A stretch of 54,439 nt of DNA from Caryophanales bacterium UBA6449 (GTDB lineage Bacteria > Bacillota_I > Bacilli_A > RFN20 > CAG-288): positions 1-54,439 of the forward strand of contig DJOB01000001.1 in assembly GCA_002437105.1 (NCBI GenBank). Reading direction: 5' to 3'. The notes beneath the pieces are model-generated. The model was not told the origin of the DNA and searched no databases. It saw only the letters and a list, made by a program, of their open reading frames with translations. Positions 8,858-18,632 of this stretch are shown in pieces (the stretch's first letter is position 1; each line of letters begins with the position of its first letter). The position numbers and the translations under genes were made by a program.

Positions 8858-10423
8858 CTACTTCACCTCCTCGATCGTGACTCTCTCCGAGAGAGACTCG
8901 CCGCTATTGAGCTTGCCCGACACGAAGAAATTTCCAAACTCGCTCAACGAGAAAGTCTTTCCGCTCTTGAAGAGCGTCTTCGAACTCTGCTTGCCGCCAT
9001 AGGAGAAAGTATCCTTACCCTTGGGCTCGATAAGCCGGATCTCATCGAAAAGATTGATGCTTGTATCGACGCCGAGACTTGTATTGTTCGTATTCGAGCT
9101 CCGGCTATTCGTGATCGGGAAGATCAACCGGTGTTCAGCATCGACGACATCCCCCGCCTGATAGAAGGTCGCCTTCTTTTGACTCTTGTCATAGATCATG
9201 GGACGGTTATCGATATGGTAGATCCTGACCCCCTTATCGTTCATGGCCAGCGGCCGGTCCTTGATCTGCTGCTGGGAATCCTGATAGTTCAATCCCTCGT
9301 TGGTATAGAGCTCAATCAGGATATACTCACTGAAGGGATTAAAGGAATTGCTTCTCTCAGCAGAATCAGAAGGAATAACGATAAAGCTATTTTCGTCTTC
9401 CATCGTGTTTATCTTAATTTCCGCCTGACCATAAGCGATATAGGGCTTGGTCCAGCCAAGCAGCATCTTCGAGTACGAATTGTGATCGATGATATTCCCA
9501 TCCTGCATGTCGACCTTTCCGATCGGCGAATACCGGGAATCTTCGGAATAGTAGTCGTTGAGACCGAGGAAGTGACCCGTCTCGTGAATGTAGGTGTGCG
9601 TATCAACCTTCTTCAGAGCATAGTTCTCATACATGAAATCGTAGCTAGCCCAACCGAACAGGTTATACACGGGATCCTCCACATCGGGAGATTCGCCGCC
9701 GTTGACGCTGGTCGAACCCGGAGTCTGATTTCCCCAGGAGGTATAGGCCCAGAAATTATTTCCGCTATCGCTGGAATTAGGTCCACCGTTCTGATAATCA
9801 GGGGCGGTATAGATGCACCAGACACCATCGATGTATCCATCCTTATCGTTATCGTACTCAGTCAGGTCGATCCCCTCAGAATCCTTAGCCCACTGAACAG
9901 CAGCCTTTACGACTGAGTAGGTCTCATTGAGACCGATGTTGGCCGCGGTATCAAACTTCAGATCCGAATCGTTCTCGATCGAGAAGTAATCCGTCACAGT
10001 TCCACCCAGTCGCAGTTTTCCATAGCTGGACCGATAATAGAAATCGCTGACGGATTCGAAGACGCCATCATCGTTGTGGGAGAAGAAAGCCTTCTGCAGA
10101 TCTTCTCTCACCCGAGTCGAATCATCTTTTCCATCCTGATCTATATCGATGGTTTCATAGCCGGGGATCACCACCGGAATCACCAGGATATTGACATCGC
10201 CGGTAGATGGTAGGGTCTGGAGGTTGTAGAGGCTCTTGCTCTCCATGGAGTTTAGGGTATCGGTTATCGTGACATCCTCGGGTTTCACCACTCCCCCATC
10301 TCCGCCTTCGATCTTGATCTGAGCGGAGGAAGAATACTTCTCGATCTTCGGCCAAGGGCTGGAAGAGCAGCTCGCTGCTAATAGGGAGATGACGCCCAGA
10401 GATACTAGACAGTACTTTTTCAT
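8858..10423 (-). CDS. M6-like (immune inhibitor A type) metalloprotease lipoprotein
   Basis: A 521-residue lipoprotein with lipobox LAAS-C19. It carries the M6-family zinc motif HETGH at 280-284 followed by D290 (HExGHxxGxxD), preceded by the typical SDFYYRSSYGKL segment near 126-137. The Asp-rich loop DNDKDGYIDG at 191-200 resembles a calcium-binding loop; DIDQDGKDD at 93-101 is another candidate. Members of M6 are secreted zinc endopeptidases such as Bacillus InhA and Vibrio PrtV. Here the enzyme would be tethered to the membrane. ATG 10423 lies one base beyond the stop of the upstream paralogue. The catalytic residues are intact; the substrate is unknown. Confidence 0.85.
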   Translation of the reverse strand: MKKYCLVSLGVISLLAASCSSSPWPKIEKYSSSAQIKIEGGDGGVVKPEDVTITDTLNSMESKSLYNLQTLPSTGDVNILVIPVVIPGYETIDIDQDGKDDSTRVREDLQKAFFSHNDDGVFESVSDFYYRSSYGKLRLGGTVTDYFSIENDSDLKFDTAANIGLNETYSVVKAAVQWAKDSEGIDLTEYDNDKDGYIDGVWCIYTAPDYQNGGPNSSDSGNNFWAYTSWGNQTPGSTSVNGGESPDVEDPVYNLFGWASYDFMYENYALKKVDTHTYIHETGHFLGLNDYYSEDSRYSPIGKVDMQDGNIIDHNSYSKMLLGWTKPYIAYGQAEIKINTMEDENSFIVIPSDSAERSNSFNPFSEYILIELYTNEGLNYQDSQQQIKDRPLAMNDKGVRIYHIDNRPMIYDKSQKKATFYQAGDVVDAEHRLIFPITNSRSSNTNNTSLGVDTSINLFDEIRLIEPKGKDTFSYGGKQSSKTLFKSGKTFSLSEFGNFFVSGKLNSGESLSERVTIEEVK

Positions 10424-10424
10424 G

Positions 10425-12119
10425 CTATTTAACCTCGTTTATCTCTTCGACCTTCACCTTAAAAGGCATATCCGCTCCATCGTTATAAGCATACCGCCCA
10501 TTGAAGAATTGGTATCCGAAGGTCAAAACATCGAAGGGATCGGACTCGGTGGTGAATAGGCTATTGTTGGTGGCATATTCACCCTTATCGAAAGTGTTGG
10601 TCTTATTCGCCTCGATCATCCTTATCTGTTCGAAGAAATCGTAGTTCTGCGGCAGCTGGAAGGAGGAGGATTCAACATAGGAATTGGAGATTGGCATCAG
10701 GATGGCCTCATCACTCTCCAGCTGCTCACCATTCCAAGCCATATTCGTATAGGAGAATTTCTGAGTGGAGTATCCAGTATCGGGGTCGATATACGATACG
10801 ATCTTCGCAGCGAAGATCCTCGAATCGATGTGATATATCCTGGCTCCGATCGCATTCATAGCCGGCTCCCTATCATTGAGATAGGGACCATAAGCATCCT
10901 GCTTATAGTTGCCGATCGGGGCGTAGAGGTCGATCATCAGATATTCGCTGAAGGGATTGAACTTATATCTGAACTTATCCAGGCTATTGGACTTGGACGC
11001 CTTCTCCACCTGCTCCGAAATCTCCTCAAAATCCGAAGGGATAACTATGACCGAGTTCTTACTAGCCGAGATATCGTTAATCGTAATCTCGCTGGTTCCA
11101 TAGACGACATAGGGAGTTATCCAACCCAGGAGCATCTTCGAATAGGAATCTAGATCACCCACATTCTGGTCCATCATCGTCATTCCACCCGCCGGATGCG
11201 AAGTGGTCGAATCCGACCGGTAGTAATCATCCAGCCCCATCAGATGGCCGAATTCATGGATGAAGGTGTGCGAGTCTAGCTTGATCGAAGCCAAGTCATC
11301 CAGAATCACATTACCATCGGCATCCTCTTCCGCATACGGGGTATACATCATGTCAAAACTGCTCCAGCTGAAAGCGGAGGTAGTGGGCTTATCGAGATCG
11401 GCCTTCGTATTCCAGTCCCAGGAGGTGAAATTCCAGAAAGCCTGATTGACCGTCGGCTGCTGTCCCTCCGGATGGCGATTCCACATCGCCTGTTCCGCCG
11501 TCCAATCCAGATGGTCATAGACGAGATAGATCCCGTCTATCGAGCCATCGTGGTTATAGTCATAATCCTTGGGATCGACCCCTTGAGTATCGATGGCCCA
11601 CGCGATCGCGTTAGTCAGGATCTTCGAGATTATGGTTCCATCCTGCCCAGTGGTGATCTGACTCGGATCGCTGATATAGGGAGTGGAATCAAACCAGTCG
11701 GTGACGGTCCCCTGGATATCGAGCTGTCCAAAGGAGGAGTCGCGATAGAATTCCTTGAGCGATTTAAACCCTAACTTCTCATCATTTTCGCCGAAGAAAA
11801 CCGACCTGATCGCTTCCTTGACCTCCGCAGTCTGGTACTGTTCTCCTCCAGCCACATGCACGGGAATCACCAATAGCTTAGGACTGCCTTTCGAGGGAAA
11901 GACATTCTCATTATTCGAAAGAGTACCGCTGAGATCATTGTAACTGAGCGAGAGATCGACACGATCGCTCGGGATATACCTTCCATTAGAAGGGTAGCTA
12001 TTATCCTTATATATCTTAATTTTAGCGGTATTGAATTGCTCTGTCTCCGTCCCTTGGCCACAGGCTGCCAGCGCGAGAGATACAGAAACCAGGAATAGAA
12101 TATTTAAAACTCTTTTCAT
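10425..12119 (-). CDS. M6-like metalloprotease lipoprotein, second paralogue
   Basis: A 564-residue lipoprotein. ATG 12119 is chosen because the GGAAGG ribosome binding site lies just before it and would be inside the protein if the GTG at 12137 were used. The lipobox is LALAA-C20. The zinc motif HEFGH is at 288-292 with D298 after it, and the Asp-rich loop at 187-196 (DYNHDGSIDG) matches the one in the next gene. Motif for motif it aligns with the downstream M6-like protein (LLVIPV, SLKEFYRDSSFGQL, GTVTDW, SYSKMLLGW), so the pair arose by tandem duplication. It is the first gene of the five-lipoprotein operon. It likely degrades host or dietary protein at the cell surface; the target is inference. 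Confidence 0.85.
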   Translation of the reverse strand: MKRVLNILFLVSVSLALAACGQGTETEQFNTAKIKIYKDNSYPSNGRYIPSDRVDLSLSYNDLSGTLSNNENVFPSKGSPKLLVIPVHVAGGEQYQTAEVKEAIRSVFFGENDEKLGFKSLKEFYRDSSFGQLDIQGTVTDWFDSTPYISDPSQITTGQDGTIISKILTNAIAWAIDTQGVDPKDYDYNHDGSIDGIYLVYDHLDWTAEQAMWNRHPEGQQPTVNQAFWNFTSWDWNTKADLDKPTTSAFSWSSFDMMYTPYAEEDADGNVILDDLASIKLDSHTFIHEFGHLMGLDDYYRSDSTTSHPAGGMTMMDQNVGDLDSYSKMLLGWITPYVVYGTSEITINDISASKNSVIVIPSDFEEISEQVEKASKSNSLDKFRYKFNPFSEYLMIDLYAPIGNYKQDAYGPYLNDREPAMNAIGARIYHIDSRIFAAKIVSYIDPDTGYSTQKFSYTNMAWNGEQLESDEAILMPISNSYVESSSFQLPQNYDFFEQIRMIEANKTNTFDKGEYATNNSLFTTESDPFDVLTFGYQFFNGRYAYNDGADMPFKVKVEEINEVK

Positions 12120-12150
12120 CCTCTTCCTTCCTTTCACTTAAACGGAGGTT

Positions 12151-12156
12151 ATTATA
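12151..12156 (-). promoter_or_regulatory. -10 box of the lipoprotein operon
   Basis: A perfect TATAAT on the minus strand, 32 bases before ATG 12119, would give a leader of about 25 bases. No good -35 box stands at the right distance, so it may need an activator or be a chance match in AT-rich DNA. Confidence 0.4.
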
Positions 12157-12299
12157 GCATTAGAAAAGAGCTTTTTCTTTGCCTAACAGATTCCTATAAA
12201 ATGACAAAATTATACAATCGTTCCCACAAGAAAAATAAACATATAGACAAGTTTCCAACTTATTTAATAATTACGTACATTAGGGACGAAGAAATCCTT

Positions 12300-12330
12300 T
12301 TGTGCCAACCGGATTGATTTGTGCCATAAT
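12300..12330 (+). promoter_or_regulatory. Possible promoter of the InlB-repeat lipoprotein
   Basis: TTGTGC at 12300-12305 and CATAAT at 12325-12330 are 19 bases apart, which is wider than ideal. It lies 26 bases before ATG 12357 in the divergent intergenic region. Confidence 0.3.
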
Positions 12331-12356
12331 AACAAAGGTAAGCGAGGGAATAGTTT

Positions 12357-14318
12357 ATGAAAAATAAGAGATTTTTGGTGTTGGCTTCAATTTTGTCGCT
12401 ATCTATCGGATTAGCCGCCTGCGGAGAAAGTGGGACTTCTACCGGTGCGAATCCTAGCAGTCCCGATTCCAGTGTAGGTGCGGTAAGTACCCCCACCACG
12501 GTTCCAGCTTCTACCCCCACCAGCGCATCTAGCTCATCCAGCTCTTCTAGCTCTTCCAGTTCCGCGAGTTCTTCCGTTGAACCTGAGCCGCAAAAATACC
12601 ATGTCACCTTCGAAATACTGGGCAATTCCGCCAACAGTATAGCTTTGGTCGATAACCTAGCCGATAAGACTTTTAAAGAGGGCGAAACAGTAACTTTCTC
12701 GATCAAGTCCAACTATGAGGGAACGACTCTAGAAGCCGATCGGTTCTTTGGTGAGGTGAATGGTAATTACTTCGACTTTAAGAAGGATGACACCACCGGT
12801 TACCTTACCGCCTCTTTCGAAATGCCCGCCGCGAACGCCCAGGTCTGGATATTGGACTCGCTAAACAATACCGAATCCTCTGATGATACTGGCTTTTCCG
12901 TCTCTACCGAGTCGGTGGAGGGAGCTAGATTCATCGGTATAAAAAAGGATGTCAAATATAAGAATAACTTCTCCGTCTACATATTGAAGGAACGAAACTT
13001 TAAGCTGGACGGCGTGGAATTCAAGCTGGATGATGGCGAATGGAATTCGATCGCTCTCAACGCCTACGACCAAGCCAATCAAGTTTCATTGAATCTCGCC
13101 AGTCAGGATAACCGCTTATTCACCTTTAGGATCAACGGAAGCGATACATTAAAGGCACTGTCCCTCCGGATAAAAGGTGAGATTGCTCAGACCAAGAAGA
13201 TCACCTATGTCAACTCTGATCAGATAGTCAATCCCGATTCGCTGCCGGCGGAAGCTCTACCCGGTGACCTGGTCTCAGTCAACAATATCACAGCGATAGC
13301 AGGCAAATACATCAGTGGCGTCACAGCTACAGGGGTGACTAACTTCAATTACTACAGCGGCTCCTTCAGCTTCACCATGCCCGATGCGGATGTTTCCATA
13401 ACCTTCGATGTCAAGGACCTCATCACCTTATCCTTCGTGAAGGATGAAAACATCGAAGAAGCGTTTGCGGTCGATAATGTCTTCACCACCGAGGAACCGA
13501 AACAGGTCACTCAGGTAAAACCCGGACAGATGTTCTATGTCCTCGTGAAAGCCAAGGATGGCTATTCCGTCGATAAGCTGAATTATGCTGGCCAAGATCT
13601 TTCCAGCCCGTCGCAAGTCTCCTATGGTTTCTATGCGGAAAAGAATTACCTCTATTTCTCCCTCTCGGTCGATTCGACTCTGGACAGCAGCAAGGACTAC
13701 TCCAAGATATCGATCACCTCGGCTAAGACCTATACCGTTACTGTAGATTCCAATCTCCAGAACGGCTCGGTCAATCTGAATGGAACTAACACCTACCGGG
13801 CGGGGGAGCAGGTTACCTTCAACGTATCACCCGCTACGGACTATCTGGTCGATCAGGTCAAGATAACGACCGCCAGCAATAAGAGCGTCGAGTACACCAC
13901 CCAGTACGGGAGTTATACCTTCACGATGCCTAAGGAGAACGTCACGATAAGCGCCACCTTCAAGAAAGCTCAAAAACAGACGCTGACCCTAAATACCGAT
14001 GGCCTCACTCAGGATCTCATCTCATCGGCCTCCATCAATGGCCAGTCCTCGCATGCGAATCTCTCCTACAATTCCAATTCGGACTATAGCCAGTACAATA
14101 AGCTTTCAGATGATTTCTGGGTCGGTGAACAGCTCTCCATCAACCTGGTTCTGACCGATAAGTTTGCTTCCGTAAAGCTCTATGTCACCAATGGCGAAAC
14201 CAAGAAAGAGATCCCCTTAAGCATCGATTCCACCTACGCCCGTGCTACTTATGAATTGGTTGCGGGCGACTCAGCTTTGAGCATCGTCATCACGGCCAAG
14301 ACCTCGACTAATAAATAG
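12357..14318 (+). CDS. Surface lipoprotein with InlB-type beta repeats
   Basis: A 653-residue lipoprotein. The signal peptide ends at lipobox LAA-C22. Residues 25-75 are a Ser/Thr/Pro-rich linker with a long Ser run, a spacer through the cell wall. At least three modules of the divergent InlB B-repeat type follow, near residues 80-165, 282-355 and 459-545. Each ends in the typical (S/T)F(T/E)MP-x-x-(N/D)-(V/A) signature: FEMPAANAQV, FTMPDADVSI and FTMPKENVTI. Such repeats are common in adhesins and surface proteins of gut Bacillota. GAGGG lies 9 bases before the ATG. The gene is divergent from the five-lipoprotein operon and may share its regulation. Its ligand is unknown. Confidence 0.8.
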   Translation: MKNKRFLVLASILSLSIGLAACGESGTSTGANPSSPDSSVGAVSTPTTVPASTPTSASSSSSSSSSSSSASSSVEPEPQKYHVTFEILGNSANSIALVDNLADKTFKEGETVTFSIKSNYEGTTLEADRFFGEVNGNYFDFKKDDTTGYLTASFEMPAANAQVWILDSLNNTESSDDTGFSVSTESVEGARFIGIKKDVKYKNNFSVYILKERNFKLDGVEFKLDDGEWNSIALNAYDQANQVSLNLASQDNRLFTFRINGSDTLKALSLRIKGEIAQTKKITYVNSDQIVNPDSLPAEALPGDLVSVNNITAIAGKYISGVTATGVTNFNYYSGSFSFTMPDADVSITFDVKDLITLSFVKDENIEEAFAVDNVFTTEEPKQVTQVKPGQMFYVLVKAKDGYSVDKLNYAGQDLSSPSQVSYGFYAEKNYLYFSLSVDSTLDSSKDYSKISITSAKTYTVTVDSNLQNGSVNLNGTNTYRAGEQVTFNVSPATDYLVDQVKITTASNKSVEYTTQYGSYTFTMPKENVTISATFKKAQKQTLTLNTDGLTQDLISSASINGQSSHANLSYNSNSDYSQYNKLSDDFWVGEQLSINLVLTDKFASVKLYVTNGETKKEIPLSIDSTYARATYELVAGDSALSIVITAKTSTNK

Positions 14319-14976
14319 TGAAACTTTAACTGATGGTCTCACCTTCGACTAGAATGGTTGAATTCCCAAGATTTGCAGCATTATCACCATTAGTCTACCG
14401 ATAGTGCCCAACTTTCATCGGACCCAACTTTCATCGAAGAAGATCCCTGGAAGTAAACCTGTTTAATGTAATCGGGTTCTCCTCTTTAAAGTAGGCTTTT
14501 AAAGCAAGTATTTCTTCATTTGGCTCATCAAAGATTTCTAAAACCTTCAGCGCCTAAAACAAACAGGCCAAAAAGTAGCTTAAATTTTATCCATGGTATG
14601 GACACGAGGTAGAGAATTAGACTTATCCAGATAGATAAAGAGAAGAAAACAAAGCTTTTAGACACCTCGATAATTCGAGTTTTCCCATTCCGATAAAGTG
14701 CTTCTAACACTGGGAATAATTCAGAAAATCTGTGCCTAGAACCATATCTAGGCTTATTGCCCCAGGCTAGAGCTAAGCTAAGCAGTCCGGGTAGGAAGCT
14801 TTTAAATTGAGAAAGATTACTAGCCGCGCAAGGTTTAAAACTGCCCTTTAATATCTAAAACAATTCTGATTCCAATCAGCTTCAATCAGCGGGAACTTTG
14901 TTAAACGAATCTAACCTGTAATCAATTCTAGCGTCCTAAGGACAGACCGTATTATCAAAAATACTTACCAAATATC
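14319..14976 (+). other. Gene-free AT-rich stretch with possible remnants
   Basis: No convincing gene. A 14-base direct repeat (CCCAACTTTCATCG) occurs at 14407-14420 and 14423-14436. On the minus strand a hydrophobic frame (14528-14710, GTG start, no ribosome binding site) and an adjoining shifted frame downstream of it (about 40 codons, containing EIFDEPNEEILALKAYF) read like fragments of a decayed gene. No terminator with a T run was found for either flanking gene. Confidence 0.3.
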
Positions 14977-17745
14977 CTAAAGGAGCCTTCCGTAAAGCTT
15001 CACATAGATCTTCTTGGCACCGACCGTGAGTATCTCATAAAGAAGAACGACGCCTAACAGGATAAGGATCATCTCCCAAGGGAGCATTACCAGGTCTAGA
15101 GCCGTATTCAGACCGGGTAGATAGACACACATTATTCCCAACAAGCAGGAGACCAAAATACCGATTGCGAGAGGTTTAGAGGGATTGGATTGGATGAAGG
15201 GAATCTTGTCGGTTCGAAGCGAGGTATAGACCACATTCTGCGTTATCAGTGATTCGAGGAAAAAGCCGGTCTGAAAGGTAGACATGAATATCAGATAGTT
15301 CGCATTCGAAGTGTCGTTTAGCCAGCCCCAATCGAACTGCATCAATCCAGCCTGATTGGCACTTCCCACGCTCAGAGGCGCGATGTAATACATCAGGATG
15401 GCAAAGGTGACCATATCCATGATCGAGGATAGCGGACCAAAGATAAACATGAAGGATCTGATCTGTTTGATGGAGAAATCCAAAGGCTTCTGAATATCCT
15501 TCTCGTCGACCTTATCGAACGGAATCATCGCGCAGGAGATATCGGTGATGATATCCAAAGCGATGATATGAAGAGCCTTCATGGGCAGGAAGGGGATCCA
15601 GATCGCCCCGATCATCTGTGAAAACATGTTTCCAAAGTTCGACGAGGTCTGACCCTTGAGGTACTTCATCATGTTCACATAAGATTTCCTGCCTTCGATG
15701 ATTCCATCCTCGAGAACCTGAAGATCGTTCTCCATCATGATGATGTCGGCCGAATCCTTCGCGATATCCGTCGCATCCTTAAATGAGATACCTATATCGG
15801 CCTTGTGGAGCGCGATAGCATCGTTTATACCATCACCCATGAACCCCACCACATGACCATTCTTCTGCAGGGCCTTTACGATCCGCTCCTTATTGTCTGG
15901 GGTCAACTTGGCGAACAGTTGAATCGTCTCCACCTTTTTAGCGAATGCCTCATCATCCAGAGAGTCAATCTCATCACCCGTCATATATCGGATATTCTGG
16001 AAACCGGTCTTCTCGCAGATAGCCAGGGCCGACTCGAGGCTATCACCGGTCAGAACTTTGATATTTACACCAAACTTTCTTAGGGAATCCAAAGTTGCTC
16101 GAGCGGATTCCTTAGGCTTATCCTCGAAGACCGCATAGCCTTCAAAGACCATATTAGTCTCATCCGCCAAAGTTATATCGCCTCGGTCCATACTCCGGTA
16201 GCAGAGCAGGAGCACTCGCCTCCCCTTCTTGCTTTCCGCGAGGCAATCGTCCTCGATCTTCTGCTTGTCCGCTTCCGTCACCGGCCTGATCTTCCCCGCC
16301 GACTCGATATACCCGATCGTCTTCAGCATGGAACTGACGCTCCCCTTGGAGATCAGGAATCGCTCCGTTCCCCGGCTCAGCAGAACCGAGAGCCGCTTCC
16401 TCTCAAAATCGAAGGGAATCTCATCCAGCTTTTGAAAACTCGCGATATCGAAATCGATGCGGTTCTCCCGGCAGTAGGAGAGGATCGACTTATCGATGGT
16501 GGATTTGATTCCCGTCTGGAAGAAGGAGTTCAAGAATAGATCCTCCAGGATCCTCTCGCTCTTGAGGTGATCGAAGGAATAGTAGTTGCACAGAGCGGAA
16601 CTGTTCTCTGTTAAAGTACCCGTCTTATCGGTGCAGAGAACATCCATAGCCCCGAAGTTTTGAATGGTGTTGATGTCCTTGACGATCACCTTCTTCTTCG
16701 CCATCCGGAGGGCTCCCTTCGACAGATTAGCCGCCACCTGCATAGGCAGCAGAGCCGGGGTCAATCCGACCGCCACCGTCAGAGCGAAAACGAAGGCTTC
16801 AATCCACTGGGGCCACCTCTGGTAGCCAGAGATCTGGATCCCGTTCGGTCCGAAACGGAGACCGATTCCATCGATGATAAAGATGAGAGGGACCATGACC
16901 GCCATGAAGGAGAAGAGCAGCTTAGCGATGGAGTCGATACCTCTTTCAAAGGCGGTCTTGCCGGCCTTCTCGTTAACCTTTTTCGACAGCTCGCCAAAGA
17001 TCGTCCTCGATCCGGTACTGACCACGCAGCCGACACCCTGTCCGGAAACCACATTCGAGCCTTGAAAGGCCAGGGAGGTGATATCGAAAATATTGCCCCG
17101 ATCCGATCTCGGCTGATAGGGCGCACCCTTCTTTTCCACCGGGTTGCTCTCGCCTGTCAGCGAGGACTGGGAGACGAACAGATCCTTGCTTTCGATGATC
17201 CGCAGATCCGCCGGCAACATATCGCCCGCAGAGAGCCGGACGATATCTCCGACCACCAGTTCTCCGTTGGGAATCTCCTGGAACTGAGAGTCTCTAATCA
17301 CCGTCGAGGTACTCTGGGTCATGGACTGCAGAGCCTTAGCGGATCGCATGGATTTCGTATTATTGATGAAGCTCACCATCCCGGAGAAGACGACCATGAT
17401 AAGGATGATCAGCGGGGTCAGAAACCAGGTTTTCCGCTCCTGGTTGGATTCCGGGAAATAGTAGGAGATGAATCCAGAGATGATGGCTACCGAGAGGAGA
17501 ATGAGAGTAAAAGGGGTAGCAAAACTCTTGGCGAGCCGCGTCAGCGCGGAATCCTTCTTGGTCTTCTTCACCACATTCAGGCCATCTCTTTCCTGCCGTC
17601 TCTGAACCTCATCGTGGCTCAAACCGGTCGCGCTAGAAGTGTTGAGCTTATGAAGAATATCGTCAACATTAAAAGAAGCTAGCTCAAAGAGTTCCTGCCG
17701 CGCTGAATTCTTTTGAATTTGGCTAAGATCCTTAACCTTCTTCAT
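14977..17745 (-). CDS. mgtA: Mg2+-transporting P-type ATPase (MgtA/MgtB type)
   Basis: A 922-residue P-type ATPase that imports Mg2+ at the expense of ATP, in the cytoplasmic membrane. Visible parts: actuator motif TGES at 197-200; membrane helix 4 signature GLTPALLPM near 327-335 (MgtA-type TPxxLPM); phosphorylation loop DKTGTLT with D373; nucleotide region with KGS near 467; hinge MGDGIND at 636-642; and about four C-terminal membrane helices after residue 700. Length matches the MgtA family. It stands alone, behind a long leader that resembles an M-box Mg2+ riboswitch, which agrees with the function. The start is ATG 17745 with AAGGAG and a GGGGG tract upstream. Confidence 0.93.
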   Translation of the reverse strand: MKKVKDLSQIQKNSARQELFELASFNVDDILHKLNTSSATGLSHDEVQRRQERDGLNVVKKTKKDSALTRLAKSFATPFTLILLSVAIISGFISYYFPESNQERKTWFLTPLIILIMVVFSGMVSFINNTKSMRSAKALQSMTQSTSTVIRDSQFQEIPNGELVVGDIVRLSAGDMLPADLRIIESKDLFVSQSSLTGESNPVEKKGAPYQPRSDRGNIFDITSLAFQGSNVVSGQGVGCVVSTGSRTIFGELSKKVNEKAGKTAFERGIDSIAKLLFSFMAVMVPLIFIIDGIGLRFGPNGIQISGYQRWPQWIEAFVFALTVAVGLTPALLPMQVAANLSKGALRMAKKKVIVKDINTIQNFGAMDVLCTDKTGTLTENSSALCNYYSFDHLKSERILEDLFLNSFFQTGIKSTIDKSILSYCRENRIDFDIASFQKLDEIPFDFERKRLSVLLSRGTERFLISKGSVSSMLKTIGYIESAGKIRPVTEADKQKIEDDCLAESKKGRRVLLLCYRSMDRGDITLADETNMVFEGYAVFEDKPKESARATLDSLRKFGVNIKVLTGDSLESALAICEKTGFQNIRYMTGDEIDSLDDEAFAKKVETIQLFAKLTPDNKERIVKALQKNGHVVGFMGDGINDAIALHKADIGISFKDATDIAKDSADIIMMENDLQVLEDGIIEGRKSYVNMMKYLKGQTSSNFGNMFSQMIGAIWIPFLPMKALHIIALDIITDISCAMIPFDKVDEKDIQKPLDFSIKQIRSFMFIFGPLSSIMDMVTFAILMYYIAPLSVGSANQAGLMQFDWGWLNDTSNANYLIFMSTFQTGFFLESLITQNVVYTSLRTDKIPFIQSNPSKPLAIGILVSCLLGIMCVYLPGLNTALDLVMLPWEMILILLGVVLLYEILTVGAKKIYVKLYGRLL

Positions 17746-17764
17746 AGATACCCCCTTTTCTCCT

Positions 17765-17945
17765 TAAGAAAGGTCAAGAGGAGCATCCCTTATGACGCTT
17801 GAGCTTACGCTTCCAGAGGCATTTGAGCTTTGTTATCCTCGACCTTGGCTTCGATCGCGGATGCTGACCTACTAGATCGAAGTCTCCTTCAATCCAGGGC
17901 AAAAGCACGTGTCCTCTAGTTAGCTTGGCCTTGCTTAAGGTGCCG
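17765..17945 (-). promoter_or_regulatory. Probable M-box (ykoK) Mg2+ riboswitch
   Basis: The leader of mgtA matches the M-box layout in its conserved pieces, read on the minus strand. They are TTAAGCAAGGCC near the 5' end, GGACACGTGCTTTTGCCC at 17913-17896, an 8-bp arm CTTCGATC / GATCGAAG, a helix pairing CTAGAGG with CCTCTGG, and the 3' element GCGTAAGCTC. Downstream, TCAAG...CTTGA enclosing GCGTC/GATGC and followed by TTTCTT could be a weak terminator that competes with the aptamer. M-box RNAs sense Mg2+ and switch off transporters when it is plentiful. The call is by eye from remembered consensus. Confidence 0.55.
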
Positions 17946-18450
17946 TTATGATATCACTTTAAAGCGAGTAATCACCCGGGAGATACAAAAATTCATCCGA
18001 AGAAAATAAAGAACGAATTTCCTTCTATTTAGTTATTTCTAAAGATTATTTCTCAGCTGATGAAAATAGAGCAGAAGCAGATCCTGCTCTAAACAGACTT
18101 TGAAAGCAGGGAAAACATTAAAGCGATTCCTCGCCGGCAGCTATTAGTCCGAATACTTTCTAGGCGCTATCACAACTAAGCCACGCGTTTAAGAATTCTA
18201 TTCACGGAGCAGAAGAAATAAAAGCGAAGGCACCTATAGGATCCCTTTACCAAAAATAAGGTCCGGATTGAGCGAATCATTATGCGCTATTATTTTTTAT
18301 CCTAAAAAATATTTTTGAATCCATAAATAACCCGACTCACAAATTTATCTATTTTTTAAAAGTGAGTATATGAATATTCACCAGGAAATATAACTTATCT
18401 CTTCTATTAGGATTTCCCCTCATTTAAAATAGGAATCGGAGGTTGATAAA
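17946..18450 (+). other. AT-rich intergenic region without a gene
   Basis: About 500 bases with no coding frame I can support. It contains a 7-bp hairpin (AGAGCAG 18068-18074 with CTGCTCT 18084-18090) without a good T run on the plus strand, and an inverted repeat at 18362-18381 listed separately. It probably holds the promoters of mgtA (left side) and of the small DUF4177-like gene (right side), but no box pair is convincing. Confidence 0.3.
18362..18381. repeat. Inverted repeat, candidate operator
   Basis: GTGAGTAT and ATATTCAC form an almost perfect 8-bp inverted repeat around ATGA, 70 bases before the small-gene pair. It could bind a dimeric repressor; no matching regulator is in the window. 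Confidence 0.3.
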
Positions 18451-18630
18451 ATGAAATATCAAACTATCGTGTTGGGATACAATCCCGTGGCCAAGAAGAT
18501 GGCCAAAGCCGTCGAGGATGCAGCGAATGAATATGCCCAGAAGGGATGGAAGCTCCTCTCATTCTCCGTCACCCTATCTGGAAAAGGCATCCTGGTCTTC
18601 GAAGTTCCCGACGCGAGATCCGGAGACTGA
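18451..18630 (+). CDS. Small DUF4177-like protein
   Basis: A 59-residue protein beginning MKYQTIVLGY. GGAGG lies 7 bases before ATG 18451. The pattern (a short strand, a helix with AANEYAQKGWKLLS, then a hydrophobic strand ending LVFEV) matches the DUF4177 family, small alpha/beta proteins with the motif NE..-.GW.L found in many Bacillota. The function of the family is unknown. It is followed two bases later by a DUF6440-like gene; from memory the two families can occur together in Bacillota genomes. Confidence 0.7.
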   Translation: MKYQTIVLGYNPVAKKMAKAVEDAANEYAQKGWKLLSFSVTLSGKGILVFEVPDARSGD

Positions 18631-18632
18631 TC

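Noticed and set aside
14407..14436. Tandem 14-base repeat as a CRISPR or phage attachment site.
   Set aside because: Only two copies, two bases apart, with no cas or integrase gene in the window.
14528..14710. A hydrophobic 60-codon frame on the minus strand.
   Set aside because: GTG start without a ribosome binding site, no clear family, and a shifted readable frame follows, so it looks like decayed sequence.
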